This document shows positions 8,542 to 17,045 of a stretch of 64,000 nucleotides of DNA, piece after piece. The position numbers and the translations under genes are program-made. Origin of the DNA: Cognatundibacterium luofuense. GTDB lineage: Bacteria; Pseudomonadota; Gammaproteobacteria; Burkholderiales; Burkholderiaceae_D. The notes below the pieces were generated by a model. That model did not search any database. It was not told the DNA's origin and saw nothing but the letters and a program-made list of their open reading frames with translations. Location: contig NZ_JAGSPN010000014.1 of NCBI RefSeq assembly GCF_018139685.1, forward strand, positions 1 to 64,000, given 5' to 3'. Within the stretch, counting starts at the first letter, position 1; every line of letters begins with the position of its first letter.

Positions 8542-9126
8542 TTATTCTGCTTCAAAAAACTGCGGGTTCTTACCTTTGATATCTTTGTAAAACGCACGGA
8601 TTTCTTTCATATCCGCTTCGATATCGCCGGTAGGCATAAACATTTTGCCGATACCGCCGACTTTGCGGCTGAAATCCAGATAACCAAGCGCAATCGGGAC
8701 ACCGGCACCCAGCGCGATGTAATAAAAACCGGTTTTCCAGCGTGTCACTTTGCCGCGCGTTCCTTCCGGCGGAACGATCACGGTTAATTCCGTATTGGCA
8801 TGAAACGCATCGATCGTGCCTTGCACCAGATTATTCGCTTTGCTGCGATCCACCGCGATGCCGCCGAGCCAGCGCATGACGCCGCCGACCACTGGCGGGA
8901 ACAAGCTGGCTTTACCCATCCAGTACACCCGCAAACGCATGACAAAACACACCATCAGCGTGACCGGAAAATCCCAGTTACTCGTATGCGGCGCTGCGAT
9001 CAGCACATATTTTTTTTCCTGCGGCGTCATGCCCTCCACTTTCCAGCCGGTCAGCCGCATCGACAACAATGCCACCCAGCGCATGAGATGATTGATAACA
9101 GGAGTTTGAAAGATAGTCAGATGCAT
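8542..9126 (-). CDS. 1-acylglycerol-3-phosphate acyltransferase-like (PlsC family) protein
   Basis: About 194 aa. It contains the two hallmark PlsC motifs: HTSNWD (the HX4D catalytic pair) and PPEGTRG (acyl-acceptor phosphate binding). Between them lie a hydrophobic segment and GGIAVDRS. Such enzymes transfer an acyl chain to lysophosphatidate or related lysolipids at the inner membrane. It is shorter than housekeeping PlsC (about 240), so the substrate may differ. I preferred the ATG at 9126 (MHLTIFQTPVINH) over an upstream start, whose extra 46 residues are not family-like. The gene sits downstream of rsuA on the same strand. Confidence 0.82.
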   Translation of the reverse strand: MHLTIFQTPVINHLMRWVALLSMRLTGWKVEGMTPQEKKYVLIAAPHTSNWDFPVTLMVCFVMRLRVYWMGKASLFPPVVGGVMRWLGGIAVDRSKANNLVQGTIDAFHANTELTVIVPPEGTRGKVTRWKTGFYYIALGAGVPIALGYLDFSRKVGGIGKMFMPTGDIEADMKEIRAFYKDIKGKNPQFFEAE

Positions 9127-9345
9127 GACGTAAGTATTTGATAATAAAAGAAAATAACCCCGTCCAACGGGAGACGGCATTATAAGGAGTATGCCGAAAA
9201 ACAAAAGGATTTCAGCAGATTTTTTTGATGTGGCGCGAACGACCCGTACCAACAGACAAGACAAAGCAAGACGCCGGCACCCGACAGGATACCGGCGCGG
9301 TCTTCAGATGACGTAAAAAAGCAAACTCTTGAAACTGCGCGAACC

Positions 9346-10083
9346 TTATTCGCCAAGATCGGCAAAATCTACCGGCACCAGCAGCGCCAGTTGCTCAGCA
9401 TCGAGGAAAGTCCATTCGCCCTGCGCCAGCCCCAGCGCGCTCAGCGTCAGCTTACCAATCGCCACACGTTCCAGTGCTGCACAGTGATTACCGGCAGCGG
9501 CCAGCATGCGTTTGACCTGATGGTATTTACCCTGCTCCAGAATGATATGGATTTCGTGCTCACCGGTCTGGCGGCAACTGACTGCGGCCAGCGGTTCAGG
9601 TTCATCATGCAATTGCACGCCGGACAACAAGGTGCTGATCAGCGCCTCGGTTACCGGCTCGGCCGTGGTAGCGCGGTACACCTTCGGCACATGATGGCGC
9701 GGAGACGATTGCTTGTGAATAAACGGGCCATCATCGGATAGCAGCAGCAAACCGGTGGTGTCGTGATCGAGTCGTCCGACCGGCTGAATATCGCGCCAGC
9801 TGAATTGTTCCGGCAGCAAAGTCAGCACGCCGGGATGGTGGCTGGGCTTACGGGAACATTCAAAATTGGCAGGCTTATTGAGTGCGATATACACATGTTC
9901 GCGATACAGCCATTCGTCATCAAACACGCGCAGTGTCAGGTTGTCTGTATCAAAGCTTTCACGGTAATCGTCCACTACAACGCCATTGACGCTGACTTCG
10001 CCGTCTTCAATCAGGCTGCGGCAGTATTTACGGGTACCGAATCCCTGCGATTGCAGGATCTTATCTAAGGAAATTTTACGCAT
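9346..10083 (-). CDS. rsuA: 16S rRNA pseudouridine(516) synthase
   Basis: RsuA (245 aa) isomerises U516 of 16S rRNA to pseudouridine during ribosome assembly. An N-terminal S4-like RNA-binding region (SLDKILQSQGFGTRKYCRSLIEDGEVSVNG) precedes the synthase domain with the catalytic-Asp motif GRLDHDTTGLLLLSDDG and the later KVYRATT and GKYHQVKRMLAAAGNH blocks, all typical of the RsuA/RluB/E/F group. The KYHQVKRM form and overall size favour RsuA over RluB or RluE, but the subgroup call is from memory. A weak G+C hairpin (about 9272-9297) lies between this gene and the PlsC-like gene downstream. Confidence 0.88.
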   Translation of the reverse strand: MRKISLDKILQSQGFGTRKYCRSLIEDGEVSVNGVVVDDYRESFDTDNLTLRVFDDEWLYREHVYIALNKPANFECSRKPSHHPGVLTLLPEQFSWRDIQPVGRLDHDTTGLLLLSDDGPFIHKQSSPRHHVPKVYRATTAEPVTEALISTLLSGVQLHDEPEPLAAVSCRQTGEHEIHIILEQGKYHQVKRMLAAAGNHCAALERVAIGKLTLSALGLAQGEWTFLDAEQLALLVPVDFADLGE

Positions 10084-10139
10084 GGCGGCACTTTAGCAGA
10101 TGGGCAGGCAGACACGCCAGTATTGCAGGGCAAACAGAA

Positions 10140-12191
10140 TCAGGGCTGATACCCGGTCGGGGTTTCCGGCACCGCATCCTGCGCCAGCACCGAAGTCTGA
10201 TGCGCCTCCGCAGCCGCCCTGACCACAGCGGGAAGCAATAATTCAAAACGCGTACCCTGCCCCGGTTTACTGTCAACGGAAATACTGCCCTCTAACACTT
10301 CATGAACGAGGTTATACACAATATTCAGGCCAAGACCACTGCCGCCCTGACCCAGCCGTGTCGTAAAAAAAGGATCAAAAATTCTGCTGATATGCGCTGG
10401 CAAAATACCCTTGCCATTGTCACTGACTACAATACTTATTTTGTCATCCGCAGCTGCCCGCGCAACGATTTGCACAACACCTTCATGCTCTTCATCAAAT
10501 GCATGGATAAATGCATTATTGATCAGATTCGTCATCACCTGACCAAGTGCGCCCGGATAACTGTCCAGCACCAGCCCTTCCGCGATATCCGACTGCACAC
10601 CGTGACGGCTTTTACGAATCATCGGGCCCAGCGTCAGGATCAGCTCATCCATCATTTCATGCAAGGCGAAACGGCGGCGGTTTGCGCTGGTACGGTCAAC
10701 CGCCACTTGTTTAAAGCTGCTGACCAGTTCGGATGCCTTATTCAGATTCCGCAGCAACAGATCGGTGCCGAGTCGCGCATTTGACAGAAAATCCTGCAAC
10801 GAGGATTTACGCAATCCCTGCTCAAACTGTGCTGCCAGATCCTCGGTTTGCTGATGCAGCGTACTGGCAACTGTCACGCTGGTACCAATCGGCGTATTCA
10901 GTTCATGCGCGACACCGGCGACCAGCGAACCCAGCGCAGCCATTTTTTCAGTACGCACCAGTTCTTGTTGCGCCCGCTTCAGATTATTCAGCACAACATT
11001 CAGTTCAGCATTTTTTTCCTGCAGCTCGCGTGTACGTTCAGACACTCTGCGCTCCAGCGTCTGGTTCATGCGGTGCACTTCCTGCTCATTCTTCCGTTTT
11101 TCGGTGATATCTTCCTGCACCAGAATCACAAACGCTTCATCCGCGATATGGACCAGCTTACCGGAAATTTCGCACAGCAAATTGTGATGACCGAGACCGG
11201 AACGGCACCATGCCTCAAACGCATGAATCTCGCCGTCACGTTCCAGCACCTTCATCACATGCTGCATATCTTCCGGCTGACACCACAGGTATTCCTGCAT
11301 GGAAATCTGACCCAGAATCGCGTCATGAGACCAGCCAAACTGACGCACCCAGGCGTCATTGACATCGATCATCCGGTATACCGGATGACACTTCATTACC
11401 GTCATCGCGACCGGAGAGGCCTGAAAAATCGCGATGAATTTTTCTTCGGTTTCGCGCAGTGCAGCTTCCGCCCGCATGCGCTCCGTCAGTTCCTGCTTAA
11501 GAATTTTATTTTGCTGTTCGCGCTCGGAAATCAATCGTCCCAGATTCAGGCGCATGACATTCAGGCCGCTGGCCAGATCACCGATTTCATCGCTGCGCTG
11601 CCACACCAGCGGTTCAGACAACTGGCCGCTGGCCAGCCGGTTGGTTTCAGTTTGCAGGCGCTGCACAGGACGTACAACGCGCCTGTCAAACACATACCAG
11701 ACCATTCCAAATGACAGAATGACCTGCGCCGTAATTGCAGCCATCAGTTTAAGTAAATCTTCGAGCAAATCTTTCGCCACGTATTCCGTTGTCACCGCCA
11801 CTTCGACACGGCCGATAATACGTTTTTCCAGCACCACAGGCCGCATCATGCGGCGCAGCTGATTCGGGGCATATTGCAGTTTTTGCTGACTGACGAACAC
11901 TGCACCAGCCTCATCGGTGACGACAACCCGCGCTACTTCCGGATTACGCATCACACCTTCGACAAATTGCTTGCCGACCTGCCGGTCTACATTCCAGATA
12001 GGAACTGCCATCGCTTTCGACAGCATTTCAGTATATTGCGTCATGGGCGCCTGGACGCGCAGCTCGATCTCACGATCATAACGGGATCGGGCAATCAGCG
12101 ATCCGAAAATCAGTGCAGGCAGCAGGATACCCAGCGCAACCCCTAATACCGAGATCTGTCTGAGCGACAAGTTACGTACACTGAATTTCAA
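10140..12191 (-). CDS. Membrane PAS sensor histidine kinase
   Basis: 683 aa. Order of parts: first membrane helix (about 13-35), a periplasmic sensor loop of about 110 residues, second membrane helix (about 150-168), HAMP-like region, a PAS domain (about 245-365), a coiled coil (ERRVSERTRELQEKNAELN), then a histidine kinase core with the phosphoacceptor in GVAHELNTP (near residue 430) and an ATPase domain with NLINNAFIHA, DNGKGI and GQGGSGLGLNIV. It begins 12 nt after the stop of a periplasmic binding-protein gene, so the two should be cotranscribed and the binding protein may present a ligand to the kinase. No response regulator is adjacent. Confidence 0.9.
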   Translation of the reverse strand: MKFSVRNLSLRQISVLGVALGILLPALIFGSLIARSRYDREIELRVQAPMTQYTEMLSKAMAVPIWNVDRQVGKQFVEGVMRNPEVARVVVTDEAGAVFVSQQKLQYAPNQLRRMMRPVVLEKRIIGRVEVAVTTEYVAKDLLEDLLKLMAAITAQVILSFGMVWYVFDRRVVRPVQRLQTETNRLASGQLSEPLVWQRSDEIGDLASGLNVMRLNLGRLISEREQQNKILKQELTERMRAEAALRETEEKFIAIFQASPVAMTVMKCHPVYRMIDVNDAWVRQFGWSHDAILGQISMQEYLWCQPEDMQHVMKVLERDGEIHAFEAWCRSGLGHHNLLCEISGKLVHIADEAFVILVQEDITEKRKNEQEVHRMNQTLERRVSERTRELQEKNAELNVVLNNLKRAQQELVRTEKMAALGSLVAGVAHELNTPIGTSVTVASTLHQQTEDLAAQFEQGLRKSSLQDFLSNARLGTDLLLRNLNKASELVSSFKQVAVDRTSANRRRFALHEMMDELILTLGPMIRKSRHGVQSDIAEGLVLDSYPGALGQVMTNLINNAFIHAFDEEHEGVVQIVARAAADDKISIVVSDNGKGILPAHISRIFDPFFTTRLGQGGSGLGLNIVYNLVHEVLEGSISVDSKPGQGTRFELLLPAVVRAAAEAHQTSVLAQDAVPETPTGYQP

Positions 12192-12203
12192 TTGCCCTCC
12201 GTT

Positions 12204-13031
12204 TTATTTGGCGTACTTCTTACGCCATAACTCCATACTGTTGCTCATGAACTTATCCATGACACGAATTTTTTCCAGCTTATAAACAGCCTTCGCAATC
12301 TTACCGCGCATTTCAGGCGTATTGCATGGGGATTTATGCGGAATCGTAATATACAGATTTTCGTTGGTAATGGCCGGATACAAAGGCTGCAACTCACTGA
12401 TATTCTGTTTCGCAGCAGTTGCCATACCGGGATCTTCTTCGTAAATCAGGTAATCAGCACGCCCCAGACTCACCATGGTCAGAGCCTGCTCCAGAGCCGG
12501 CACCGAACCGATCTTCAAAGCTTCTTTCGCATAACGGTCAAAGTCCTCGCCAAAACTGTTATTAATGACGGTGACACCGCTTTTACCGACCAGATCGCTC
12601 CACTTGTGATAGCGGAATTTAGAATTTTTACGCACCCAGATAACCGTACGGGTTTCGCGGAATGCCGGATAAAAATAATCCATGTATTCCATACGTGGTA
12701 TGGTCAGAAATGCGCCCGCCAGCATATCAACCCGTCCAAGTCGCGCTTCTTCCTGCACACGCCCCCAAGGGCCCATATAACGCACTTCCACCGGAATACC
12801 AATCTCTTTGCCGATGGCTTGTGCGAATTCTGCATTTGCACCGACCAGACGGTTCTCATCTGCCGGATCACGCCACAGATATGGCGGATATTCCGGATTC
12901 CCCGTGACGGTCAGCTTTTTGCAAGACTCGTCAGCATATGTCGCAGGCATGGTCCCTAAGCCGGTCAATAACAGTAATCCCGCAATCAGGCGACCCCACT
13001 GGTATTGATGGCGCATGCGACTCGTTTTCAT
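12204..13031 (-). CDS. Periplasmic amino-acid-type solute-binding protein
   Basis: About 275 aa with a signal peptide (hydrophobic core LIAGLLLLTGLG, cleavage near TYADES) and the SBP_bac_3 fold signature: VTGNPEYPPYLW at the start of lobe 1, GRVDMLAGAFLTIPRMEYMDYF, then the hinge into lobe 2 (GKSGVTVINNSFG) and GRADYLIYEEDPG. The start ATG at 13031 has AGAGG 7 nt upstream. There are no ABC permease or ATPase genes; instead a histidine kinase follows after 12 nt. This suggests a sensory rather than a transport role. Ligand unknown. Confidence 0.85.
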   Translation of the reverse strand: MKTSRMRHQYQWGRLIAGLLLLTGLGTMPATYADESCKKLTVTGNPEYPPYLWRDPADENRLVGANAEFAQAIGKEIGIPVEVRYMGPWGRVQEEARLGRVDMLAGAFLTIPRMEYMDYFYPAFRETRTVIWVRKNSKFRYHKWSDLVGKSGVTVINNSFGEDFDRYAKEALKIGSVPALEQALTMVSLGRADYLIYEEDPGMATAAKQNISELQPLYPAITNENLYITIPHKSPCNTPEMRGKIAKAVYKLEKIRVMDKFMSNSMELWRKKYAK

Positions 13032-13149
13032 CAGCACACCTCTTGTATTGAATGACTTTACTTCTGTTCGACAGGCAGTCTAAACGGGGTTCCGGTACAG
13101 ACGCAAGAATCGCGTCAAAATCTGCCGGATGTGTTGCGCTTACTCAGCA

Positions 13150-13189
13150 AAAACAAAAAAGCGACATCCGCATATGGCCCGATGTCGCC
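13150..13189 (-). terminator. Intrinsic terminator of glycine-zipper gene
   Basis: GCGACATC (13161-13168) and GATGTCGC (13181-13188) form an 8-bp stem followed on the minus strand by a T-rich run. Confidence 0.85.
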
Positions 13190-13229
13190 AGCCCGCCACG
13201 TACCGGCGGGCAGTTTGCCGTCACTGATA

Positions 13230-13838
13230 TCAGCGACGAACGATGGAATTACCCTGATTGACGACCTGATCTCCGTTCTGGAAACCAGGATCGTGATCAA
13301 ACACAAACGTACGACGGTTACCGTTGTCGTACTGCACTACGACATTCCAGACTTTACTGCTTTTCACTTTTTGTTCGATTTTGTGTCCAGCCATTGCACC
13401 ACCGGCAGCGCCGGCGATGGTTGCCAGATCACGGCCTGTACCGCCCCCCACCTGATTACCGAGCAAAGCACCTGCGACACCACCGGCAATCACACCAATG
13501 GCACTGCCTTCGCCTTCGCGTTCGCTGACCGTTACCTGTGCCACGCGGCCACAATCAGCGCAGATTGGCTGTTTGCCGTTTTGCTGCACCGGAGGGCGGT
13601 TTGCCGATGCCTGTTTTGCAGTAGCAAGCGCATTGTTATAAACCGTCTTTGCATCACGCAGACATTGCATACGGGCGCTGGCATTCGGTTCTTCGCCGCA
13701 CAGTTTTTTATCTTCTGAATACCGTGCCGCCGCTTCACGGCTGGCATTGGCATATGCCGGGTCCTGATTTGCCGCCTGCGACGAGATTGCGGTCAGCGCA
13801 GAAACCAGTCCCAGCGCGGTCAAGAATTGCTTTTTCAT
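13230..13838 (-). CDS. Glycine-zipper 2TM domain exported protein
   Basis: 202 aa with a Sec signal peptide (MKKQFLTALGLVSALTAISSQA). The mature part has a polar region with four Cys (KKLCGEE, RMQCLRD and a CADCG pair), then a glycine-zipper stretch (AIGVIAGGVAGALLGNQVGGGTGRDLATIAGAAGGAMAGHKIE) and a C-terminal strand domain (WNVVVQYDNGNRRTF). This is the 17-kDa antigen/SlyB-like outer-membrane family architecture. The precise function is unknown; related proteins affect envelope integrity. A second glycine-zipper gene lies at 29096. It has its own terminator. Confidence 0.8.
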   Translation of the reverse strand: MKKQFLTALGLVSALTAISSQAANQDPAYANASREAAARYSEDKKLCGEEPNASARMQCLRDAKTVYNNALATAKQASANRPPVQQNGKQPICADCGRVAQVTVSEREGEGSAIGVIAGGVAGALLGNQVGGGTGRDLATIAGAAGGAMAGHKIEQKVKSSKVWNVVVQYDNGNRRTFVFDHDPGFQNGDQVVNQGNSIVRR

Positions 13839-14000
13839 GTTGTACCTTTCACGATTGACGCATGAACCCGCAGAAAATCACGTCGCCGTTTTTGCCGGAT
13901 TAGCAAGTGCGCGTACGTCTGAGGGTCAGAATCTTAACGCTTTCTCATCAAACCGGATGACAGATCTGACAATTCCTAACATTTCCACAGGACAAGCTTA

Positions 14001-14033
14001 AAAAATAAAAACCCGCGAACATGCGCGGGTTTT
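14001..14033 (-). terminator. Intrinsic terminator of ridA
   Basis: ACCCGCG (14011-14017) and CGCGGGT (14024-14030) with A-rich sequence on the left, which gives a T-run on the minus strand. It lies just past the ridA stop. Confidence 0.9.
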
Positions 14034-14069
14034 CCGTCTTGTCAGATCAGGATAGTCGCTGGATAGCGA

Positions 14070-14528
14070 TCAGGCAACTTCCACAATCATTTCGATTTCA
14101 ACACAGGCGCCCAGCGGAATCTGTGCAACACCGAATGCGGAGCGGGCATGTTTGCCAGCGTCACCGAATACTTCCACCATCAGTTCGGATGCGCCATTGG
14201 TCACCAGATGCTGCTCAGTGTAATCCGGTGTGGAGTTCACCAGACTCATCAGTTTCACAATGCGTTTAACACGGGTCAGGTCGCCGCCACAGGCTGCCTG
14301 CAGGGTTGCGATCAGATCCACGGCCACCAAACGGGCGGCTTCTTTACCTTCGGCTGTCGTCACATTTTTACCGAGCTGGCCTTCCCAGACCTTGCCGTCT
14401 TTTTTGGCGATGTGGCCGGACAGGAAAATAGTGTTACCTGTCTGCGCAAACATCACATAGGCTGCAGCAGGTGTTGCCACGACTGGCAGTTCAATATTCA
14501 GGGCTTTCAGTTTTTCGTAGACGGACAT
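14070..14528 (-). CDS. ridA: RidA family protein (enamine/imine deaminase)
   Basis: About 152 aa of the RidA/YjgF-YER057c family, which hydrolyses reactive 2-aminoacrylate and other enamines released by PLP enzymes. Features are FLSGHIAKKDG, TAEGKEAARLVAVDLIATLQA, RVKRIVKLMSLVNSTPDYTEQHLVTNGASELM and ARSAFGVAQIPLGACVEIEMIV, including the conserved Arg in HARSAFG and the C-terminal VEIE. It belongs to the longer subgroup rather than archetypal 130-aa RidA, so the substrate range may differ. I chose the inner ATG (14528), giving six bases after the AGGA; the ATG two codons earlier abuts the AGGA. Confidence 0.85.
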   Translation of the reverse strand: MSVYEKLKALNIELPVVATPAAAYVMFAQTGNTIFLSGHIAKKDGKVWEGQLGKNVTTAEGKEAARLVAVDLIATLQAACGGDLTRVKRIVKLMSLVNSTPDYTEQHLVTNGASELMVEVFGDAGKHARSAFGVAQIPLGACVEIEMIVEVA

Positions 14529-14821
14529 AATCATTCCTGTAGAAGAAAGTTGAGACAGAGGTGTGTATGCATTCAGTCAGCATGCGCTGTGCAATAACAC
14601 GTCAAAGACCGGCCAGTATTGTATGACGCAGTCAGCCGCATTCCTACCCCGCATTTTTCAGTGCGCGGCAGAGAAAATTCGGCAAATACAGAGAATTCTT
14701 TGATGAAGCGTTGTGACGCTTTGTCAGGCGGTTGCGGTGGTGATGTCAGGGCGTCTCCTCCCTTACCGCATCAGATTCAGATGCAGATGCGCAGTGAACT
14801 CACTGCAATCTCATCAATTTT

Positions 14822-15118
14822 TCAGGCAGCCGCTTTCAGAAAACCGGCGACTGGTGATGGCAATGCTTGTGCAAAATGGCTGTTCAGTGGTGTCAGCACC
14901 AGACGGGCAGCTCCTTTTGCTGCTTCGATCACGACTTTACGTCCGCGTGGCAATTGCATTTGTTCACCGGCACCAATCCAGTAATCCTGCGCGTCACCTT
15001 CCACAGTCAGCCAGATGCGGCCGGACTGCACTTGCAATAAATTACTGTAAGGCATTTGAAAACTGCTTAACTCCTGATTTGCCAGTCGAATCTGGCGCGT
15101 TTGGCTCATATCTTTCAT
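14822..15118 (-). CDS. DUF2917 protein
   Basis: 98 aa, a small cupin-like protein of the DUF2917 family: LLQVQSGRIWLTVEGDAQDYWIGAGEQMQLPRGRKVVIEA is the diagnostic block. Function unknown. The start at 15118 has GGAG six bases upstream. It is divergent from a MocR-type regulator with about 200 bp between the starts, and DUF2917 genes commonly sit beside such regulators in Burkholderiales; the repeated CTGTAC boxes between them suggest shared control. A role in sensing or buffering a MocR ligand is speculation. Confidence 0.8.
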   Translation of the reverse strand: MKDMSQTRQIRLANQELSSFQMPYSNLLQVQSGRIWLTVEGDAQDYWIGAGEQMQLPRGRKVVIEAAKGAARLVLTPLNSHFAQALPSPVAGFLKAAA

Positions 15119-15241
15119 CTTTCACTCCATTCTGTGCGAGCTGGCCAGCAGGTTTTGTCGTATTTTGGGTAAGTACGCCGCCTTCTGCGACCGGGTTGCC
15201 TGCTTTTTCAGCAGGGACTGTGCTATCCTACCTGCAAAAAC

Positions 15242-15288
15242 CTGTACAGTACCAGTACACAAAAAACGATAATTTACACACTGTACTG
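15242..15288. promoter_or_regulatory. Putative MocR operator: repeated CTGTAC boxes
   Basis: CTGTACAG (15242-15249) is followed by CAGTACA (15253-15259) and CTGTACTG (15281-15288). The two CTGTAC boxes start 39 bp apart as direct repeats, a pattern MocR/PdxR-type regulators are known to favour. They lie in the divergent gap between DUF2917 and the MocR gene. Confidence 0.5.
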
Positions 15289-15322
15289 CACATATAACCA
15301 TGACAGTTGCAGGAGACAAGTT

Positions 15323-16744
15323 TTGAAATCCCCCGCGTTTTACATTTCACGCGAGTCGGGAGGCTCGCTCGTGGAGCAAATCGTGCAGGCAGTTGCCAGT
15401 CGTATTGACGACAAACTGCTGCGCACCGGTGCCCGCATGCCTTCGATTCGCCAGTTCGCCGATGAACAAGGCGTATCCCGTTTTACCGTGGTGGAAGCCT
15501 ATGACCGGCTGGTCGCCAAGGGTTATCTGGAATCGCGGCGCGGTGCCGGTTTTTTTGTGCGCGAACGCGCCTCCATGCTGAGCCAGCCTGCCCCTGTGAA
15601 ACCACAAACTGCAGATACTCAGCAAATGGATGTGGTCTGGCTGGTCAGAAATATGCTGCGCCAGATGCCACCGCACAAAATGCCGGGCTCCGGTGTGCTG
15701 CCGCACGACTGGCTGGATGGTGATCTGGTTGCCAATGGCTTGCGTGCGATCAGCCGTCTGAATCAGAACCTGCTGCTGCATTACGGAACCCAGCAAGGCT
15801 TTTTGCCATTGCGCCAGCAATTACAACTTAAGCTGGCAGAGCTGGAAATCGCGGCCGCACCGGAACAAATTCTGACCACCAGCGGCGTTACGCAGGCACT
15901 GGATCTGGTAGCGCGTGAGTTCACGCATCCGGGCGATACGATTTTTGTCGATGATCCGGCCTGGTTTCTGATGTTCGGTTCGTTTGCGATTTTCGGTACC
16001 AAAGTCATTGGCATTCCGCGTCTGCACGATGGCCCGGACGTTAATAAACTGGCAGAACTGGCGGCGATTCATAAACCTAAGCTTTACATTACCAATTCGG
16101 TATTACACAACCCGACTTCCACTTCCCTGTCGGCAGCAAAAGCCTTTCAGATTCTGAAAACTGCGGAGCAATTCAACTTTCTGGTGGTGGAAGACGATGT
16201 GTACTGCGACCTGCATCCGGGTTCAGCAGTACAGTCAGCAACCCGGATTGCGACGCTGGATCAGTTGAACCGGGTAATTTATCTGGGCGGTTTTTCCAAA
16301 ACGCTGGCAGCGAATCTGCGCGTCGGCTTTATCGCAACCTCACCGGAACTGGCGATCCGCCTTGCGGACCGCAAAATGCTGTCCACGCTGACCACCACCG
16401 AAATCAGTGAACGGGTTGTGTATAAAATTTTATCGGAAGGCCATTACCGCAAACACGTAGATCGTATCCGGGTAAGGCTGGACAGTGTGCGTGACGGCAT
16501 TTGCAAGCGCATAGAATCGCTGGGCATGAAAGTCGACTACCGCACACCGGCCGGTATGTTTTTATGGACAGAAACCGGCACCGATACCAATAAGCTGACC
16601 GAACAGGCGCTGGAACAAGGCTATCTGCTGTCACCGGGCAGCCTGTTTTCGCCGAATCAGCTGCCATCCACCCGTATGCGCATCAATATCGCATCGATGT
16701 CTGACCCCGGCGTCTGGGACTTTCTGGAACGGGCAATGCGCTGA
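15323..16744 (+). CDS. MocR-type PLP-dependent transcription regulator
   Basis: 473 aa: an N-terminal GntR winged helix (about 1-80, with RTGARMPSIRQFADEQGVSRFTVVEAYDRL) fused through a linker to a fold-type I aminotransferase domain. That domain keeps the PLP-Lys motif GGFSKTLAANLRVG, TSGVTQALDLV, YITNSVLHNPTS and EDDVY. MocR proteins use PLP or a PLP-adduct as effector. The start is taken as TTG (15323) because AGGAG lies seven bases upstream and the reading frame gives SPAFYISRESG, typical of the family; no in-frame ATG fits. It is divergent from DUF2917. Confidence 0.9.
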   Translation: MKSPAFYISRESGGSLVEQIVQAVASRIDDKLLRTGARMPSIRQFADEQGVSRFTVVEAYDRLVAKGYLESRRGAGFFVRERASMLSQPAPVKPQTADTQQMDVVWLVRNMLRQMPPHKMPGSGVLPHDWLDGDLVANGLRAISRLNQNLLLHYGTQQGFLPLRQQLQLKLAELEIAAAPEQILTTSGVTQALDLVAREFTHPGDTIFVDDPAWFLMFGSFAIFGTKVIGIPRLHDGPDVNKLAELAAIHKPKLYITNSVLHNPTSTSLSAAKAFQILKTAEQFNFLVVEDDVYCDLHPGSAVQSATRIATLDQLNRVIYLGGFSKTLAANLRVGFIATSPELAIRLADRKMLSTLTTTEISERVVYKILSEGHYRKHVDRIRVRLDSVRDGICKRIESLGMKVDYRTPAGMFLWTETGTDTNKLTEQALEQGYLLSPGSLFSPNQLPSTRMRINIASMSDPGVWDFLERAMR

Positions 16745-16895
16745 AGCCTGGCATTCGTATCAGGGGCGGCATTGTTACAGTGCAAGCCGCCCTTGCCTGC
16801 ATATCCTTATGCTTTTTAGGAAAATCAGACGTTCTGTGCTACATTTCTGCCTGACCTTTACGGTATTCAAGCATCCTTTCTGATTTCAGCCCGCT

Positions 16896-16982
16896 ATGCA
16901 CCACATGACATTCAAGCCAACTACACACAGCCGCCACGCGGCCGGTAGTCTGCTGTCTGTGCGTTGCTGTTGTTGCTGCTGA
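16896..16982 (+). CDS. Poly-cysteine leader peptide of cysS
   Basis: A 28-codon ORF (MHHMTFKPTT...LLSVRCCCCC) ends in five consecutive Cys codons (TGC TGT TGT TGC TGC, 16965-16979) followed at once by TGA. It stops 63 nt before cysS on the same strand. Five adjacent codons for the rarest amino acid, placed directly upstream of the cysteinyl-tRNA synthetase gene, is the classic design of an attenuation leader: low charged tRNA-Cys would stall the ribosome on the Cys codons. Poly-Cys leader peptides are known from actinobacteria; I cannot tell whether this betaproteobacterial one is described. No strong Shine-Dalgarno is visible; ATG at 16905 is an alternative start in the same frame. Confidence 0.7.
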   Translation: MHHMTFKPTTHSRHAAGSLLSVRCCCCC

Positions 16983-17006
16983 TCTCTGTCCGCTGTCTCT
17001 GGCAGC
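16975..17006 (+). promoter_or_regulatory. Candidate competing RNA structures of the cysS leader
   Basis: GGCAGC (17001-17006) can pair either with GCTGTC (16992-16997; loop TCT, one G-U) or with GCTGCT (16975-16980), which overlaps the last Cys codons and stop of the leader peptide (one G-U). A ribosome stalled on the Cys codons would cover the second partner and leave the first. A T5 run follows at 17016-17020. cysS itself has no obvious Shine-Dalgarno, so control may be on translation initiation. Confidence 0.45.
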
Positions 17007-17045
17007 CCCGCGCCCTTTTTCCGGTTTAACTCTTTACATCTGATT

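Noticed and set aside
8281-8787. Open frame spanning repeat copy 2 and the PlsC-like gene
   Set aside because: It crosses the repeat and then runs antisense to a real gene; its translated repeat segment also appears in other non-coding copies.
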